Positions 7,678 to 15,062 of a stretch of 64,000 nucleotides of DNA are shown here, in pieces. The position numbers and the translations under genes were made by a program. The first letter of the stretch is position 1. Every line of letters begins with the position of its first letter. Origin of the DNA: Alphaproteobacteria bacterium (lineage in GTDB: Bacteria > Pseudomonadota > Alphaproteobacteria > Micropepsales > Micropepsaceae); the NCBI GenBank assembly GCA_019247845.1, contig JAFBAL010000010.1, positions 1-64,000 on the forward strand, read 5' to 3'. The notes under the pieces were generated by a model. The model was not told the DNA's origin, did no database searches, and saw only the letters and a program-made list of their open reading frames with translations.

Positions 7678-8570
7678 TAAGACCGCCGCTCTACGCGATA
7701 TTTCCGCAGCGCCTCGATCGGCCGCAGCGCGAGCTTTGCGCTTCGGAGCGTTTCCTGTCCCAGGTCCTGTTGGACATTCATGCGGGTGTAGCCGCGAGCG
7801 ATGAGATCGCGTGCCGCCAAGCTGTCGAGCGCCGCATACACGCCGCGATACGCGGTGTCTGCCTTTGCAAACAGCGCATGCGCGCAGTCGCCCTCTGGAA
7901 GACTTGCGACGTGAAAGGCGACCAGCCGCCCTACGATCTTTATACCGATTGCCGCTAGGGGAAGTGCATGAGCAGCCTCGCATAAGCGTCTGTGAGCCTC
8001 AGGCTCACTCGTCTCCGGGCGCGTTTTCTTTTCGCGCCATCTCCGCCAGAGGTCTTCAATTTCCTCCCGTGTCTCGCGCGTCCGTAGATCGAGCGCGACC
8101 CGCTCCGCGCGCGGGAACGACCGCAGGAAGTGCGCGAGCTGCCGCCGCTGGGATTTCAAACACGGCTCGGCATATTCAAGGTGGCGGTCGAGCGCGCAGA
8201 CATAGTCGAGATGGTCGCGCTCCTCCTCGACCTGGAACTCATCCGGATCGAGGGCCTTGGCTGCGATCTCCGGGACAAGCCGCAGGCAGGCGTCGCAGCC
8301 GGGAGCACTGCCGGCAAGAAGCGTGCGCGCGGTCTTGTTCGCCGCGCTTGTGCCGAGGAAGGTCAGAAACGGCGTGCCGGTTTCGTAGTCGGTGAAGCGC
8401 ACGACGAGATTGCCGTAAAGCGCGGAGAGCGCCATCTCTCCCTTCACGTTCCATGACCACAGGTTCCCGAACTCGAAATCCGAATACGGCGGAAGGCGGC
8501 AGGTCTGCGCCGCGACCGCCTCTCGGTCGGCAAGTTCGAGGCTCTTGAACACCGGGTAGTCGGGGATCAT
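7677..8570 (-). CDS. DUF2156 (phosphatidylglycerol lysyltransferase C-terminal-like, GNAT-fold) protein
   Basis: This 297-residue protein resembles the cytosolic domain of MprF-like enzymes. The N-terminal pattern FKSLELADREAV, then PPYSDFEFGNLWSW, is characteristic of DUF2156. The C-terminal MNVQQDLGQETLRSAKLALRP matches the conserved QDLG-x(3)-LRxSK motif. Related enzymes move an amino acid from aminoacyl-tRNA to a lipid or other acceptor. It lacks the flippase membrane domain of MprF, and the adjacent EamA transporter could supply a membrane step. The start at 8570 is set by the four-base ATGA overlap with the porin gene. The substrate is unknown. Confidence 0.75.
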   Translation of the reverse strand: MIPDYPVFKSLELADREAVAAQTCRLPPYSDFEFGNLWSWNVKGEMALSALYGNLVVRFTDYETGTPFLTFLGTSAANKTARTLLAGSAPGCDACLRLVPEIAAKALDPDEFQVEEERDHLDYVCALDRHLEYAEPCLKSQRRQLAHFLRSFPRAERVALDLRTRETREEIEDLWRRWREKKTRPETSEPEAHRRLCEAAHALPLAAIGIKIVGRLVAFHVASLPEGDCAHALFAKADTAYRGVYAALDSLAARDLIARGYTRMNVQQDLGQETLRSAKLALRPIEALRKYRVERRS

Positions 8571-9334
8571 CGGCGATCGGGGTCGGAGCCCCAGAGCGGG
8601 ACGCGGTACGAGACCGACGCGAAAAACGCTGGTCTGCACCACGTCCTCCCGCCCTGGGTGAGAAGGCAGGCGTCTTCGTTCAGGCTTGCGCCGCCATAGC
8701 GCGCGTCGAGGGAGACTGGCCCGGAGGTCGCGGTAAGCCCGGCGTCCCAGTGCGCGTAGGGATAGCCGGAGCGGGCGGTATGGTTCCAGCCGCGGCTTCC
8801 TTGCTCCCCGAGCGTCCCGCTCGCGGAGAGCCAGTCCGTGATGCGGTACGATACGGTTCCTGCGATGTACCACGCCGGGCCGTCGCCGAAATAGCTTGGA
8901 GACCACGCCGCCGTCGCGGTCGCCGTGAAGCGTTCCCAGGTCCGGCTCGCCGAGCCGATGAACTCCAAGGAGCTGTAGCGCACGCTTCCTGGCTTCGGGC
9001 GATGATCGGGATAGGCGTAGTAGTTGGCGCTCAGGTCGAACGAGAGCCCGCGCCATTCCATGCGCCTGCCGCCATACAAGACCAGCTCGACGGACGTATC
9101 CTCATGGTCCTCGGGGTCCACGCCCGAGCCAAAGGCGCCCGCATACCAGCCGTCTGCGCCGGTCACGTCCAGCTCGCCTTGCAGCATCGGCTTTTCGTCG
9201 TTCTGGCTCACGCCCCGGAAGCGGTAGTCTGTAGCGACGGTGGCCGTTGCCGTGACAGTGTCGAGGTCGAACGCGGCGACGGGGTGTGCGGACGCCGTCA
9301 GAAGCGCATAAACGGCAACGAGGACGCGTCGCAT
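8567..9334 (-). CDS. TorF/Gcw_chp-family putative outer-membrane porin
   Basis: This 255-residue protein has an N-terminal signal peptide (MRRVLVAVYALLTASAHPVAA) followed by a beta-rich barrel. It begins with ATVATDYRFRGVSQNDEKP, the hallmark of the TorF/Gcw_chp family, and ends SVSYRVPLW. Alternating aromatic and small residues fit outer-membrane strands. A Shine-Dalgarno AGGACAGG precedes the ATG. It is the third gene of the envelope operon, with its stop overlapping the DUF2156 start. It probably forms a channel for a small substrate. Confidence 0.8.
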   Translation of the reverse strand: MRRVLVAVYALLTASAHPVAAFDLDTVTATATVATDYRFRGVSQNDEKPMLQGELDVTGADGWYAGAFGSGVDPEDHEDTSVELVLYGGRRMEWRGLSFDLSANYYAYPDHRPKPGSVRYSSLEFIGSASRTWERFTATATAAWSPSYFGDGPAWYIAGTVSYRITDWLSASGTLGEQGSRGWNHTARSGYPYAHWDAGLTATSGPVSLDARYGGASLNEDACLLTQGGRTWCRPAFFASVSYRVPLWGSDPDRR

Positions 9335-9340
9335 CCTGTC

Positions 9341-10048
9341 CTACGGCTTCCACACCGTCTGGCCGTCGAACTTCATGAGACGCCATTCGAGCGTCACGGG
9401 ATTCTGAATAAGCGCCAGCGACCACGTGAAAGTGCCGAACTTCACCGAAGGCGCGACCGCCGCAATCTGCGCGCTCGGAACGAAGGTAGCAGATACCCGG
9501 TAGCTGCGAGCCGTCGCCATGCCGCCCGAGCGGTCGTCCAGGGCCTTGAACTCGTTGATGCGCTCGATGGCGCTTACCTTGAAGTGGCCCCAATCGAAGT
9601 AGAACCAAGTTCGGCAGCCGTACCGATTGTTGCGAGCCCAGAAGCGGTATGCCTTCGCAAGAGAAGGAATCGGCACATAGAACTGGCCTTGCCGCACGAA
9701 CGCGGTGCCTTCGAGGCGCTGCAAGGCGCGCGCAGCCATCCATCGGTCGTCCTGGATGAAGTCGTGAGAGAAGATCCAGGGCTCGCACTTGGTCTTGGCC
9801 TCATCCCCCGTGTAATCCCCCCGGACAAGAGGCGTGGCGACGAAGCTCAGTTCTCGGTTGGCATCGAGATCGCTTGCGTAGATTCCTTGGGCGGACGCAA
9901 ATAGGAAGGGCTGTTCGATATCCGCAATGACGTTAGCAGCTGCCGCGTCGGGTGCAGTGTCCGCGCTCTTGTGCGCACCGTCTTGCTTTCCGCATCCCGT
10001 AATGACGCAGAGGACGACAAGCGCCGCCGTGGGAGCCGCGCCCCTCAC
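9341..10048 (-). CDS. Predicted lipoprotein of unknown function
   Basis: This 235-residue protein starts at a GTG whose last two bases overlap the upstream stop (GTGA). The N-terminus has a lipoprotein signal with lipobox VITGC, Cys19 being the predicted lipidation site. The mature part contains DKWM-free but aromatic-rich segments such as RFWARNNRYGCRTWFYF and a C-terminal LALIQNPVTLEWRLMKFDG. This gives a C-terminal beta-sheet look reminiscent of VirB8/NTF2-like folds, though that is weak. No family was recognised. It is the second gene of the envelope operon. Confidence 0.65.
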   Translation of the reverse strand: MRGAAPTAALVVLCVITGCGKQDGAHKSADTAPDAAAANVIADIEQPFLFASAQGIYASDLDANRELSFVATPLVRGDYTGDEAKTKCEPWIFSHDFIQDDRWMAARALQRLEGTAFVRQGQFYVPIPSLAKAYRFWARNNRYGCRTWFYFDWGHFKVSAIERINEFKALDDRSGGMATARSYRVSATFVPSAQIAAVAPSVKFGTFTWSLALIQNPVTLEWRLMKFDGQTVWKP

Positions 10049-10587
10049 GGCGTTACTTCCAGCCAGCTATCCCTCACATATCCGCGCCGGTCGAGCGCTG
10101 GCTGCGGATACCTCGCATCAAGGATCGGCGTCACGCCCTGACACACCCAGGATGCGGAGGTGTCGTTGGCTGCGTTCGGCACCGCTGTGTTGGGATACTG
10201 GGCGCAGTATCGGCGCAGGACAGCCGTCGGTTTGCGTACGGCTCTCGTCTTCATGCACGCGCGGCCCGTGGCGCCAAGGTAGCAGGCGTAGACGCGGCCG
10301 CCCATGCAGCGCCACACGCCGTTCTCGTCCATGCGCGGGTACTTCGCTTTGAGATCGGACATCACTTGCCCCGGCAGGTCAGGACCCTGGTATCGGGGAT
10401 CCGATACGCTTCCTTCCCCGCCCGAGTCGGCGTCGTTCACCGCGCGACAGAAGGAGAAGGGGTCATGGTACGTCGCATGAGGCCCAGCCTCCGCTCGGTT
10501 GGCAGGCAGAATTGCGGCCAGATATCCCGCTGCCAAAGTGGCAAGCAATCCCCGCAGACACGCGGTTGCGAACCCTGAGCGATCCAT
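10045..10587 (-). CDS. Secreted Cys-rich hypothetical protein
   Basis: This 180-residue protein has a signal peptide (LRGLLATLAAGYLAAILPANRAEAGP) and a mature part with several cysteines (FCRAV, WRCMGG, YACYLG, RACMK, RYCAQY, WVCQG). The even spacing suggests disulfides in the periplasm. MGGRVYACYLGATGRACMK resembles small periplasmic proteins of unknown function in alphaproteobacteria. The ATG is preceded by a GGGGG Shine-Dalgarno stretch. It is the first gene of the five-gene minus-strand operon, and its promoter region contains a 29-bp palindrome. Confidence 0.65.
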   Translation of the reverse strand: MDRSGFATACLRGLLATLAAGYLAAILPANRAEAGPHATYHDPFSFCRAVNDADSGGEGSVSDPRYQGPDLPGQVMSDLKAKYPRMDENGVWRCMGGRVYACYLGATGRACMKTRAVRKPTAVLRRYCAQYPNTAVPNAANDTSASWVCQGVTPILDARYPQPALDRRGYVRDSWLEVTP

Positions 10588-10601
10588 GCGAGCCCCCGAG
10601 A

Positions 10602-10630
10602 TTGAAACAATTTGGACTAAACTGTTTCAA
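10602..10630. repeat. 29-bp palindrome, copy 1 (TTGAAACA-N13-TGTTTCAA)
   Basis: TTGAAACA at 10602-10609 and TGTTTCAA at 10623-10630 are perfect reverse complements around ATTTGGACTAAAC. It lies 15 bp before the envelope operon start and 13 bp after the integrase stop. A second copy with the same arms and the same 13-bp spacer lies at 11329. It could be an operator or a recombinase core site. Confidence 0.75.
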
Positions 10631-10642
10631 ACGGCGGCGGCG

Positions 10643-11263
10643 CTATCGTCCGATCCCCTCAAGGAATCCCCGCCACATCCTCTCTGCTAGCTGCCGCTCC
10701 TCCGGTCCTACCACTGTCGTATAAATTGTAGTCGTCTTTATCTGTTTATGACCCAGCCAGCGCTGCACCATCGTCAGCGCCACGCTCTCCATCGTCGCTT
10801 CGACGCCAAACGCATGACGCAATGCCTTGGGCATAGCCACATATGACGGCGCGGACGCGATGCGCATGACTTTCTTCACGCGGCGCCAGCCCGTGGTGCG
10901 GCTCCAATCCCACAACCGCTCTTTAGCACGCTTAGGATCAGCTTGCGCCTCACGGTAGTGAAGGATGCCATCCAGGAACATCAGCACCTCACGGGGCACC
11001 GGCACGGCGCGCGTCGGTCGGATGGGGTTCTTTTGCTTCTTATTTTGCTTGAGGGTACGGAAGTTGATAGCGCTGTTCGCCTCGTCTATCCGCTCCGGCG
11101 TGAGCTGAAGCACTTCGGTGATGCGGGCTCCGGTGAGCGCGAGTATGACGCAGAAGCTCCCGGTCGGGCCTTTCACGTCGAGGCAAGCTTGCAGAAATCG
11201 CGTGCGTTCAACAGGAACGAGGTATTTCCGGCGCCCGTCGGCGTCGTAGAGCGAGTATTCCAT
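10643..11263 (-). CDS. Tyrosine recombinase (phage-type integrase, short form)
   Basis: This 206-residue protein consists of little more than the catalytic domain. Visible active-site residues are the GARITEVL Arg, KQNKKQKN lysines, ALRHAFG (RH-x-F; the usual His of HxxR is Lys, as in some integrase subfamilies), RWLGH and the TTTIYTTV tyrosine. Such enzymes cut and rejoin DNA at inverted core sites. The start at 11263 is chosen from a GAGGAG Shine-Dalgarno seven bases upstream. The frame also extends to 11347. The absence of a core-binding N-terminal domain is unusual. The gene is bracketed by two copies of a 29-bp palindrome. Confidence 0.85.
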   Translation of the reverse strand: MEYSLYDADGRRKYLVPVERTRFLQACLDVKGPTGSFCVILALTGARITEVLQLTPERIDEANSAINFRTLKQNKKQKNPIRPTRAVPVPREVLMFLDGILHYREAQADPKRAKERLWDWSRTTGWRRVKKVMRIASAPSYVAMPKALRHAFGVEATMESVALTMVQRWLGHKQIKTTTIYTTVVGPEERQLAERMWRGFLEGIGR

Positions 11264-11328
11264 AAGGCTCCTCTTGGTTGTTCGGAGCCACCTTGGTCTA
11301 CAATTCCTGATTGACTTGGCTAAGCGAG

Positions 11329-11357
11329 TTGAAACACTATAGTCCATACTGTTTCAG
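11329..11357. repeat. 29-bp palindrome, copy 2 (TTGAAACA-N13-TGTTTCAG)
   Basis: TTGAAACA at 11329-11336 and TGTTTCA at 11350-11356 flank CTATAGTCCATAC. Arms and spacing match the copy at 10602. The central GGACTA is present in the opposite orientation (TAGTCC on the plus strand). A TATAGT -10-like hexamer for the integrase gene lies inside it on the minus strand. Confidence 0.75.
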
Positions 11358-11589
11358 TTATTGTATACCCGCGCGCGGATAGCGCGAGTGCGCGTTCACA
11401 GAATGAATTCGTCCATTGAGGCCGCGATCGAATTTACGCCCCGTGCGACTTTCTTCCAGGTCAGCGGCAAGGCTACCGGAGAACCAGGCCGGGCCCGAGG
11501 CGAATATGCGCCCACGCCTGTCTGGCCTCTTCCGTTGCGGAGATAGTCAATGAAAAGACGTCCCGGTCTTTCGGATAGAGAGGCGGAGA
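11358..11589. other. Non-coding stretch between integrase promoter and Nudix relic
   Basis: About 230 bp upstream of the Nudix relic hold no convincing gene. Short frames exist on both strands but show no family resemblance and no ribosome binding site. The sequence may be degraded 5' Nudix DNA or island scar. Confidence 0.4.
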
Positions 11590-11814
11590 TTGTGTAGCGG
11601 CGATCTCGCTTCGCGAATGCAGACGCGAGACCTGGACCCTGCCACGTTGAAGAGCACCACGTTCAGCATGGTATGGCCGCCCCGGTCCGGCGTGGTTCAG
11701 AACTTCCCGGAAGCGGATCGCGGCGGTTGGTTCGGACGAGACGCGGCGTTGCGCAAGATCGTCGCCGGTCAGCACAGAGTCGTCGATGCCTTCTTTGAGT
11801 CGTCGCCGTCATGA
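11590..11814 (+). pseudogene. C-terminal relic of a Nudix hydrolase
   Basis: The last 60 residues of this frame match the tail of small Nudix hydrolases: DLDPATLKSTTF, then MVWPPRSGVVQNFPEADR, GGWFG, and ALRKIVAGQHRVVDAF. The Nudix box (GX5EX7REUXEEXGU), normally about 60 residues upstream, is absent. The N-terminal half is therefore lost. The relic overlaps the exonuclease gene by ATGA, so the pair was once a coupled Nudix/exonuclease operon. The upstream sequence does not restore the missing half in any frame. Confidence 0.6.
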
Positions 11815-12704
11815 AGATCGCCACCTTCAACATCAACAACGTCAACAAGCGCCTTGCTAACTTGCTTGCGTGGCTTCATGCCGCCAAGCCGGACATCGTT
11901 TGCCTTCAAGAGCTGAAAGCGGAAACGCGCGCCTTCCCGGTCCGCGAGATCGAGGAGGCCGGGTACTATGCGGTCTGGCAAGGACAGCGCACCTGGAACG
12001 GCGTCGCGATTCTCTCCAAGCGGGAACCCGTGCTAATCCGTCGGGCGCTGCCGGGCGACAAGAGCGACGAGCAGGCGCGCTACATCGAAGCGGCGGTGTC
12101 GGGCATCGTCATCGCCTGCATCTATCTACCCAACGGCAACCCGCAGCCCGGTCCCAAGTTCGACTACAAGCTCGCGTGGTTCGACCGGCTGATAAAGCAC
12201 GCGAAGACCTTCAATAAGGAGAATGTCCCCGCCGTGCTCGCGGGCGACTTCAACGTGGTGCCTGATCTCGCGATAGACATCTATCCGACGCGCTCGTGGG
12301 ACAAGGACGCGCTTACGCAGCCCGAGCCACGCGCGCGCTTCGGCAAGCTCCTGGGTGATGGATGGCTGGATAGTTTGCGGGCGAAGCACCCCAATGAGCG
12401 CATCTACACCTATTGGGACTACAAGAGGCAGCGCTGGGACCGAAACGGCGGATTGAGACTCGACCATCTGCTCTTGAACGAGCCGCTGCATCGACGGCTT
12501 ACGAGGGCTGGGGTTGACAAAGAAGTGCGCGGACAGGAAGGCGCGAGCGACCATGCGCCGACGTGGGTCGAACTTAAAACGCCGCGCGGTCAGAATTCCT
12601 CCATAGCAGCCCATCAGCAATGCGACCTTCAGTGCATTGAAAGGACACCAGCCATCCAAATGGCGGGGGGCGAAGGGCGGTCTCATTCGACGCACTCGTC
12701 ATAA
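11811..12704 (+). CDS. xth: Exodeoxyribonuclease III
   Basis: This 297-residue protein is an AP endonuclease/3'-5' exonuclease that acts in base excision repair. It has MKIATFNINNVNKR (metal-binding Asn), LQELK (catalytic Glu34), VACIYLPNG, AGDFNVVP (Asp-Phe-Asn), RLDHLLLN and the final GASDHAPTWVEL with catalytic His. Family members end close to that point, near residue 258. The remaining 35 or so residues (from RGQNSSIAAHQQ) look like readthrough into unrelated DNA. It overlaps the Nudix relic by four bases and precedes the AT-rich cassette. Confidence 0.9.
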   Translation: MKIATFNINNVNKRLANLLAWLHAAKPDIVCLQELKAETRAFPVREIEEAGYYAVWQGQRTWNGVAILSKREPVLIRRALPGDKSDEQARYIEAAVSGIVIACIYLPNGNPQPGPKFDYKLAWFDRLIKHAKTFNKENVPAVLAGDFNVVPDLAIDIYPTRSWDKDALTQPEPRARFGKLLGDGWLDSLRAKHPNERIYTYWDYKRQRWDRNGGLRLDHLLLNEPLHRRLTRAGVDKEVRGQEGASDHAPTWVELKTPRGQNSSIAAHQQCDLQCIERTPAIQMAGGEGRSHSTHSS

Positions 12705-12814
12705 CCGGCTGATGGCCGTCCAGATCGCTCAATTCTCGAATAGGTTGTACAGGTTTGGGGAATTGGCTAATCTGCGCAGCTCTAGGTCATTCGTGGTAAG
12801 GATTGCTCGCAGCG

Positions 12815-12839
12815 ACTATTATGCGCATTCGATAATAGT
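12815..12839. promoter_or_regulatory. 25-bp palindrome ACTATTAT-N9-ATAATAGT before the AT-rich cassette
   Basis: ACTATTAT at 12815-12822 and ATAATAGT at 12832-12839 are perfect reverse complements. The palindrome ends 18 bp before the ATG at 12858, just upstream of the GGGAG ribosome binding site, where a repressor or an RNA hairpin could block expression. The rest of the 153-bp gap from 12705 is AT-rich and likely carries the promoter. Confidence 0.6.
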
Positions 12840-12857
12840 GCTATTCGGGAGAAGCCT

Positions 12858-13823
12858 ATGGATCATCGAAGCGTACAGTCCGAACGCGACGCTCTATGTA
12901 ACAGCTTTGCACCTTTAATTGCTCAGTCCTATGCCGATCTTCAATCCCTATCCGGTCTTGATTCTTTTTTTGTGGAAGCAGGTCTGGACGCCATACGAAT
13001 TAAGAAGACACGTCATGGAGGACTGCTATTTGGCGAAGTTTTTCCACATCTAGCAACTGCTGGGCTATCACTATCTGACCATGATAGAAGGCGCTTGGCG
13101 GCTGCATGGATCGCACTATACAGCTATGTCTGCATTGTAGACGCCGAGCTGGATGTCGCCCACCATCTAGGTGTCAAGGCCTCCTTGGCATCAAGCAATT
13201 TACTAGCTTGGGGCGTCTCAACTCTTACGCGCTACACAGTGGGCACGCCGTTTGAAAGCGTAATGCAGGACAACATTAACAGAGCTTTTTTGGGGCAATA
13301 TCGAGACCTGCTTCTGCGGCCAATCGCAAACGCAGACAGGAGCGAAAGCGACATAGACAAGAACCGCGCAATTGTCGCTACAGTGGCGGCGTATTGCGCA
13401 GCTTCAGGTCACAATGACCTGCAACTTGTCGCGGCAACCGAGCAGCTGCTAGGTCCTTTCCAAGCACTCGATGATCTTCAGGACGTCTGGCAGGATTATC
13501 TTGAGGGTAATATCACGCGTTTCGTGCAAATCGCAAAAGCGGAACTTCGTCACAACGAGTTGGATTCTGCTTCAAAAGGTTACTACCGCGCTATTTTCAG
13601 AAGCCCCCATTTTTTGGTTATCTTACATGATATGGACCGCGCCATATCGAACGCAATCGGATGCCTAGATCCCGCACGAGATAGTGCGCTTCTTCGATAC
13701 TTTGGCTTTATGAGTAAAGGCGTTGCGGAGGTTCGTGAAGCATCGTCACGGCTGCACGCCGGTGAAGCAATTAGCGAACCCGATCTTGAGTTGCTTGTCG
13801 CAAAAATAGCCAATGCCAGCTAA
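12858..13823 (+). CDS. Class 1 isoprenoid-synthase-like enzyme
   Basis: This 321-residue, all-helical protein has two aspartate-rich motifs placed as in trans-prenyltransferases and terpene synthases. The first is CIVDAELDVAHH near residue 95. The second is LDDLQDVWQDYLEGN near residue 210, followed by a T-R segment matching GN-x-T. Between them is NRAFLGQYRDLL. Such enzymes ionise allylic diphosphates using Mg2+ held by Asp residues. The first motif is VDAELD rather than DDxxD, so the substrate is uncertain. A GGGAGAAG Shine-Dalgarno fixes the start. Base composition is visibly AT-richer than the rest of the island, pointing to separate transfer. Confidence 0.65.
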   Translation: MDHRSVQSERDALCNSFAPLIAQSYADLQSLSGLDSFFVEAGLDAIRIKKTRHGGLLFGEVFPHLATAGLSLSDHDRRRLAAAWIALYSYVCIVDAELDVAHHLGVKASLASSNLLAWGVSTLTRYTVGTPFESVMQDNINRAFLGQYRDLLLRPIANADRSESDIDKNRAIVATVAAYCAASGHNDLQLVAATEQLLGPFQALDDLQDVWQDYLEGNITRFVQIAKAELRHNELDSASKGYYRAIFRSPHFLVILHDMDRAISNAIGCLDPARDSALLRYFGFMSKGVAEVREASSRLHAGEAISEPDLELLVAKIANAS

Positions 13824-13834
13824 GGGGATGAGGC

Positions 13835-14413
13835 TTGGGAATTTCTGAGAACAGCAATCGGTGGGCATTTAGCGCGCTGCAAGCTATGGCGAACCCGTCA
13901 AGTATCGTCGCCGTTGCTGCACCAACTATCCTGTCGATAGTAGAACTCTTCTTTCTCATCAACGACTCAGGCCCGTACAATAAGGCACTGATTGACCCGA
14001 ATGTCTGCGCTCTCCTCGAGCACCGCACGCAGTTGTATACCTTGGTGGTGGCATATTTCTTTTTCACGCTCCAGTTTTCAAATATGGTGCATCGTCAGAT
14101 CGTCACCCGAAACGGCAGTTGGGAGTGGAAACGTGCAAAAGATCACAGCCACCTTGGTCACTGTACGGCATTGTTTGCCGCGCTAACGATATCCTTGGGA
14201 TATCTGTTTCTTTCAGGACGGATGATGACGACCACGGGGTTGGATGCTTATCGAAGCCTAAAGAGTTGCACCCATCATCAGATTTATGCCGTCGAACTTC
14301 CGCCGTTGGACGCTTGGGTCACAATTTGCCGCTTCCTTGTAGCTATAATAGCTTTTAGTGTCACATTGCTCGATCGCCGACATGTTTCAAAAAGCGCCGC
14401 TGGGGCCGTATAG
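13835..14413 (+). CDS. Hypothetical membrane protein, four predicted helices (TTG start)
   Basis: This 192-residue protein has hydrophobic segments near residues 18 to 40, 65 to 85, 105 to 125 and 160 to 180. The cytosolic-looking patches MVHRQIVTRNGSWEWKRAKDHSH and LLDRRHVSK separate them. The start is a TTG 12 bp after the isoprenoid gene, behind AAGGGGATGAGG. An ATG at 13828 in another frame reads only six codons. No family was recognised. Close spacing and shared AT-rich composition tie it to the genes on both sides. Confidence 0.6.
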   Translation: MGISENSNRWAFSALQAMANPSSIVAVAAPTILSIVELFFLINDSGPYNKALIDPNVCALLEHRTQLYTLVVAYFFFTLQFSNMVHRQIVTRNGSWEWKRAKDHSHLGHCTALFAALTISLGYLFLSGRMMTTTGLDAYRSLKSCTHHQIYAVELPPLDAWVTICRFLVAIIAFSVTLLDRRHVSKSAAGAV

Positions 14414-15062
14414 GCATCAGCTGATTTTGGGCGTAGTGCACCTGGGCGTCGGCGTTCTTATGAGCGCGGTGCTCTGCTTGTTCAATTTCGACTTCATTGC
14501 ATTCTTTAGACACGCAAACCTAGCATTGGGCCTGTCGGTTTTGGTTTTCGGGTTCGTAAAAGGTACATATGGAATTGGCTCGGTTTTCCCCGGGCAGACG
14601 CTGGTTCTGATCGCCATCATAGGACTGTCTTGCAACATGCAGGCATTGGGTCTGCCTTTGTTGCTTGTATGGTTAGGCGTTATGGCAGGGCTGATACTCA
14701 GCTATTCCATCGGCTGGGCAACACATTCGTTTCGCCAAAAGGGAGAGGCGGGGGCACGCGATGGCTTTAACTGGAAGGAAGTGGTGTTCGTCGTAACCCC
14801 GACAGCGGCAAGCACATATTTTTTCAATATGGGATATTGGAGGCGCTCCATTCTAGTTCGACTATTATGGTATGGCGTTGCTGGCGGACTATTGCTCGTC
14901 ACCTTGTCCTGCATGATGTGTATCGTGAAGAGTATCCTCGCCCCCCGAGTGGAAACACTATCCACGCTCTATTCTTTGGGCTTGGCCGCCTACGGCTTAC
15001 TCACAATTGTTTACGTCATTTGGCGATCTCAGAAGCAGGTCCCGGACGATAGAGCCGTATAA
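14382..15062 (+). CDS. DedA/VTT-like membrane protein
   Basis: This 226-residue multi-pass protein overlaps the previous gene by 32 bp. YGIGSVFPGQTLVLIAIIGL resembles the PGE-x-LL-x-AG motif of DedA/VTT proteins, with Gln for Glu. VTPTAASTYFFNMGYWRRSILVRLLWYG resembles the second half, where a Pro and an Arg follow the cytoplasmic loop. DedA-family proteins include undecaprenyl-phosphate translocases. That role would fit the nearby isoprenoid enzyme, but homology is remote and this is inference. A GTG at 14358 is an alternative start. Confidence 0.5.
   Translation: MFQKAPLGPYRHQLILGVVHLGVGVLMSAVLCLFNFDFIAFFRHANLALGLSVLVFGFVKGTYGIGSVFPGQTLVLIAIIGLSCNMQALGLPLLLVWLGVMAGLILSYSIGWATHSFRQKGEAGARDGFNWKEVVFVVTPTAASTYFFNMGYWRRSILVRLLWYGVAGGLLLVTLSCMMCIVKSILAPRVETLSTLYSLGLAAYGLLTIVYVIWRSQKQVPDDRAV

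Noticed and set aside
11473-11775. 100-residue minus-strand frame opposite the Nudix relic
   Set aside because: The plus strand carries clear Nudix C-terminal motifs, so the opposite frame is a shadow.
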